Origin: Verrucomicrobiota bacterium
Lineage (GTDB): Bacteria; Verrucomicrobiota; Verrucomicrobiia; Verrucomicrobiales; Verrucomicrobiaceae
Direction of reading: 5' to 3'
DNA: 6,416 nucleotides
Assembly (NCBI GenBank): GCA_023429545.1
Contig: JAEYUU010000653.1
Span: 1 to 6,416, forward strand
Under the pieces are notes generated by a model. The model was not told where the DNA came from, ran no database searches, and worked only from the letters and a program-made list of their open reading frames with translations. Within the stretch, counting starts at the first letter, position 1. Every line of letters starts with the position of its first letter. Position numbers and translations under genes: made by a program. Positions 6,301 through 6,416 of the stretch are shown in pieces.

Positions 6301-6416
6301 GAGGTCGTCGTTCTCGTTGCCACCTTCGTTGGCATCAATCAGCACGGTGTTGCTGCCAGAAATGGAGCCGGTGAAGCTCATCACCTGATGCTGCAACCGG
6401 CCGATCAGGGTCTCAC
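3397..6416 (-). CDS. Large PEP-CTERM beta-strand-repeat surface/secreted protein, 5' end beyond right edge
   Basis: The frame is open through the right edge, with six sense codons (ETLIGR) between the edge and an in-frame TTG at 6394-6396. That TTG is therefore probably not the start, and the signal peptide is not visible. Residue numbers here count from the TTG (999 residues to the stop). The sequence is rich in Gly, Thr, Ser, Asp and Val, contains no cysteine, and carries beta-solenoid-like autotransporter-associated repeats at about 163-208, 278-324, 404-466 and 705-756. An unrelated-looking module sits at about 475-612. The C-terminus has VPEP (964-967), a hydrophobic stretch (about 970-982), RRRR (983-986) and a 13-residue tail, a PEP-CTERM signal processed by an exosortase or archaeosortase-like enzyme encoded elsewhere. 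The protein is expected to be exported and perhaps retained at the surface or in matrix. No catalytic motif was recognised, so its function is unknown. It converges on the arsR gene, 62 bp apart. Confidence 0.9.
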   Translation of the reverse strand, partial: ETLIGRLQHQVMSFTGSISGSNTVLIDANEGGNENDDLRDIFFTVWLQGDNSGWTSLITLGDDNTLFDDDDAQAQRLGHPNAITTNTIHFRNASFLQLGGMDRTFTQDLLFTGGVGLHTTSKIENASDVLTTITFDSDQIGVQYQDIGVGMQDGVAQAIFGGGRAALKVVKTGSGNTVLGASTGGGDVVDSFSSYTGDTEVQEGILYAGSNNSLSPYSRFNVYANAELSLYWDQAGAGSTNTIGSLVGSLLAEVDILNSMLSFGYDGTRDADYQGVISGDSAFLLKSGTGTQRISGANTFAGTVGVLQETLIVGSNDSLGDPSNTLYLGGVPFVMPSPIDARVELLLDGTANAIVQPIVMNAFDGNDEGITIIGTRQASGTYGLASTATVDAYQNFIAVADGASTFQFGGSISNSGSLTKTGTGTVVLLGIGNTYGPAGASGAAIDGGTIIRHGTIAFSQQDALSSTVVELGDAHQALGSDAYLATTTSLIPRDSEATFDPASNGAGGAGNGAFIGVSTQIDGVSITSADVGARILVKDESNDPERNGVYQIVSVNEVHGEMNLVRVADFDEAGEMLYGTSIGVTNGTQAGRFYVASDTVDTVNGDGSDPVHWEREVANPNVALLATASGMTVFNAIDVNDTNGTGTSTVGGTFATGTSEFAGDITLQHLTTTGVDNERELILTSASDDVGGGTLFSGAITQADLADTLHVTVDGPGTVTLSNSANAWNGKTTVASGTLALMDDSTIDDSPWLEVRSGATFDTSGVTGGAYNYSGTVTGEGTINMGAAQVLTIEGSGVIKTGSSTDPANIGNAGNQIGTLAVVGDLTLAGGAPTDRLVLQLGATGAADFNDAGNFGSHLGDGTYSSWILTQGATYDSMTGGEHDRLDISGQLSIDSGSVIVVENTTYGYDLQFGDIFNLIDWATIDQNAFNVGGTLRTGGLIGDLALPTLSAGLQYDTSLFIDYGVVTVVPEPGRMSLLFLATASVLLRRRRSGLKKAEERGAGI
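3439..3507 (-). other. PEP-CTERM sorting signal
   Basis: The encoded VPEP motif, one hydrophobic helix of about 13 residues (MSLLFLATASVLL) and a run of four arginines form the three-part PEP-CTERM anchor. A 13-residue charged tail (SGLKKAEERGAGI) follows the arginines; many PEP-CTERM proteins end within a few residues of them, so this tail is somewhat long. Confidence 0.88.
4129..5910 (-). repeat. Autotransporter-associated beta-strand repeats within the PEP-CTERM protein
   Basis: Four divergent protein-level repeats follow the pattern lysine/glycine-rich GxGTxxLxG, then NxYxGxT, then GxLxxGxxxSL. They lie at 5773-5910 (KTGSGNTVLGAS ... YTGDTEVQEGIL), 5425-5565 (KSGTGTQRISGANTFAGT), 4999-5187 (KTGTGTVVLLGIGNTYGP) and 4129-4284 (DGPGTVTLSNSANAWNGKT ... 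GTLAL). The spacing is irregular and DNA identity between copies is low, so these are old structural repeats and not recent duplications. The module at 4561-4974 separates the third from the fourth. Confidence 0.75.
4561..4974 (-). other. Tail-fibre-like 'LVKD...NGVY' module embedded in the repeat protein
   Basis: About 138 encoded residues read AYLATTTSLIPR, then IDGVSITSADVGARILVKD, then ERNGVYQIVSV, then LVRVADFDEAGEM, and end in DPVHWEREV. From memory this matches a module frequent in phage tail-fibre and some large bacterial surface proteins, of the general form VATTANI ... IDGVxLxAGDRVLVKDQT ... NGIYxV ... RATDAD ... GW. It is in frame and interrupts the repeat series. Its role is probably structural; no function is established here. 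Confidence 0.6.

Noticed and set aside
6394..6396. TTG as the true start of the PEP-CTERM protein
   Set aside because: The frame continues without stop to the window edge, no signal peptide follows the TTG, and the sequence after it is already mature-like beta-repeat protein.

Overview
The window looks like a GC-rich bacterial chromosome segment, most probably from a verrucomicrobium (Verrucomicrobiales-like). The best lineage clue is the right half. It encodes a very large low-complexity beta-strand-repeat protein (autotransporter-associated repeats) ending in a PEP-CTERM sorting signal, a combination very common in Verrucomicrobia. The assignment is an inference from protein style, not from a marker gene.

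Left half (about 1-3334): a sulfide/persulfide detoxification cassette. Three genes run leftward on the minus strand: a membrane-anchored rhodanese (YgaP-like, 2323-2892), a three-domain persulfide dioxygenase-rhodanese fusion resembling CstB (826-2283), and a type II sulfide:quinone oxidoreductase cut by the left edge (1-728). A small ArsR/SmtB-family repressor (2975-3334) is transcribed divergently. The 82-bp gap between the rhodanese and the repressor holds face-to-face promoter elements with an AT-rich imperfect dyad between them, the expected layout for one operator controlling both directions.

The inferred pathway is as follows. SQR oxidises sulfide at the membrane, passing electrons to quinone and leaving sulfane sulfur on an acceptor thiol. 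The CstB-like enzyme oxidises the resulting persulfide to sulfite and/or moves sulfur to form thiosulfate. The membrane rhodanese handles sulfane-sulfur transfer near the membrane. The ArsR protein, which carries a C-terminal cysteine cluster, is the probable sensor.

Right half (3397-6416): a single minus-strand gene open to the right edge, so its N-terminus (signal peptide) is not visible. It encodes at least 1,000 residues of secreted beta-solenoid-like sequence with four recognisable repeats, an internal module resembling one found in phage tail-fibre proteins, and a C-terminal PEP-CTERM anchor. It converges with the ArsR gene across a 62-bp gap and shows no functional link to the sulfur cassette. 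No RNA genes, insertion sequences, CRISPR arrays or gene-free stretches over 300 bases were seen.
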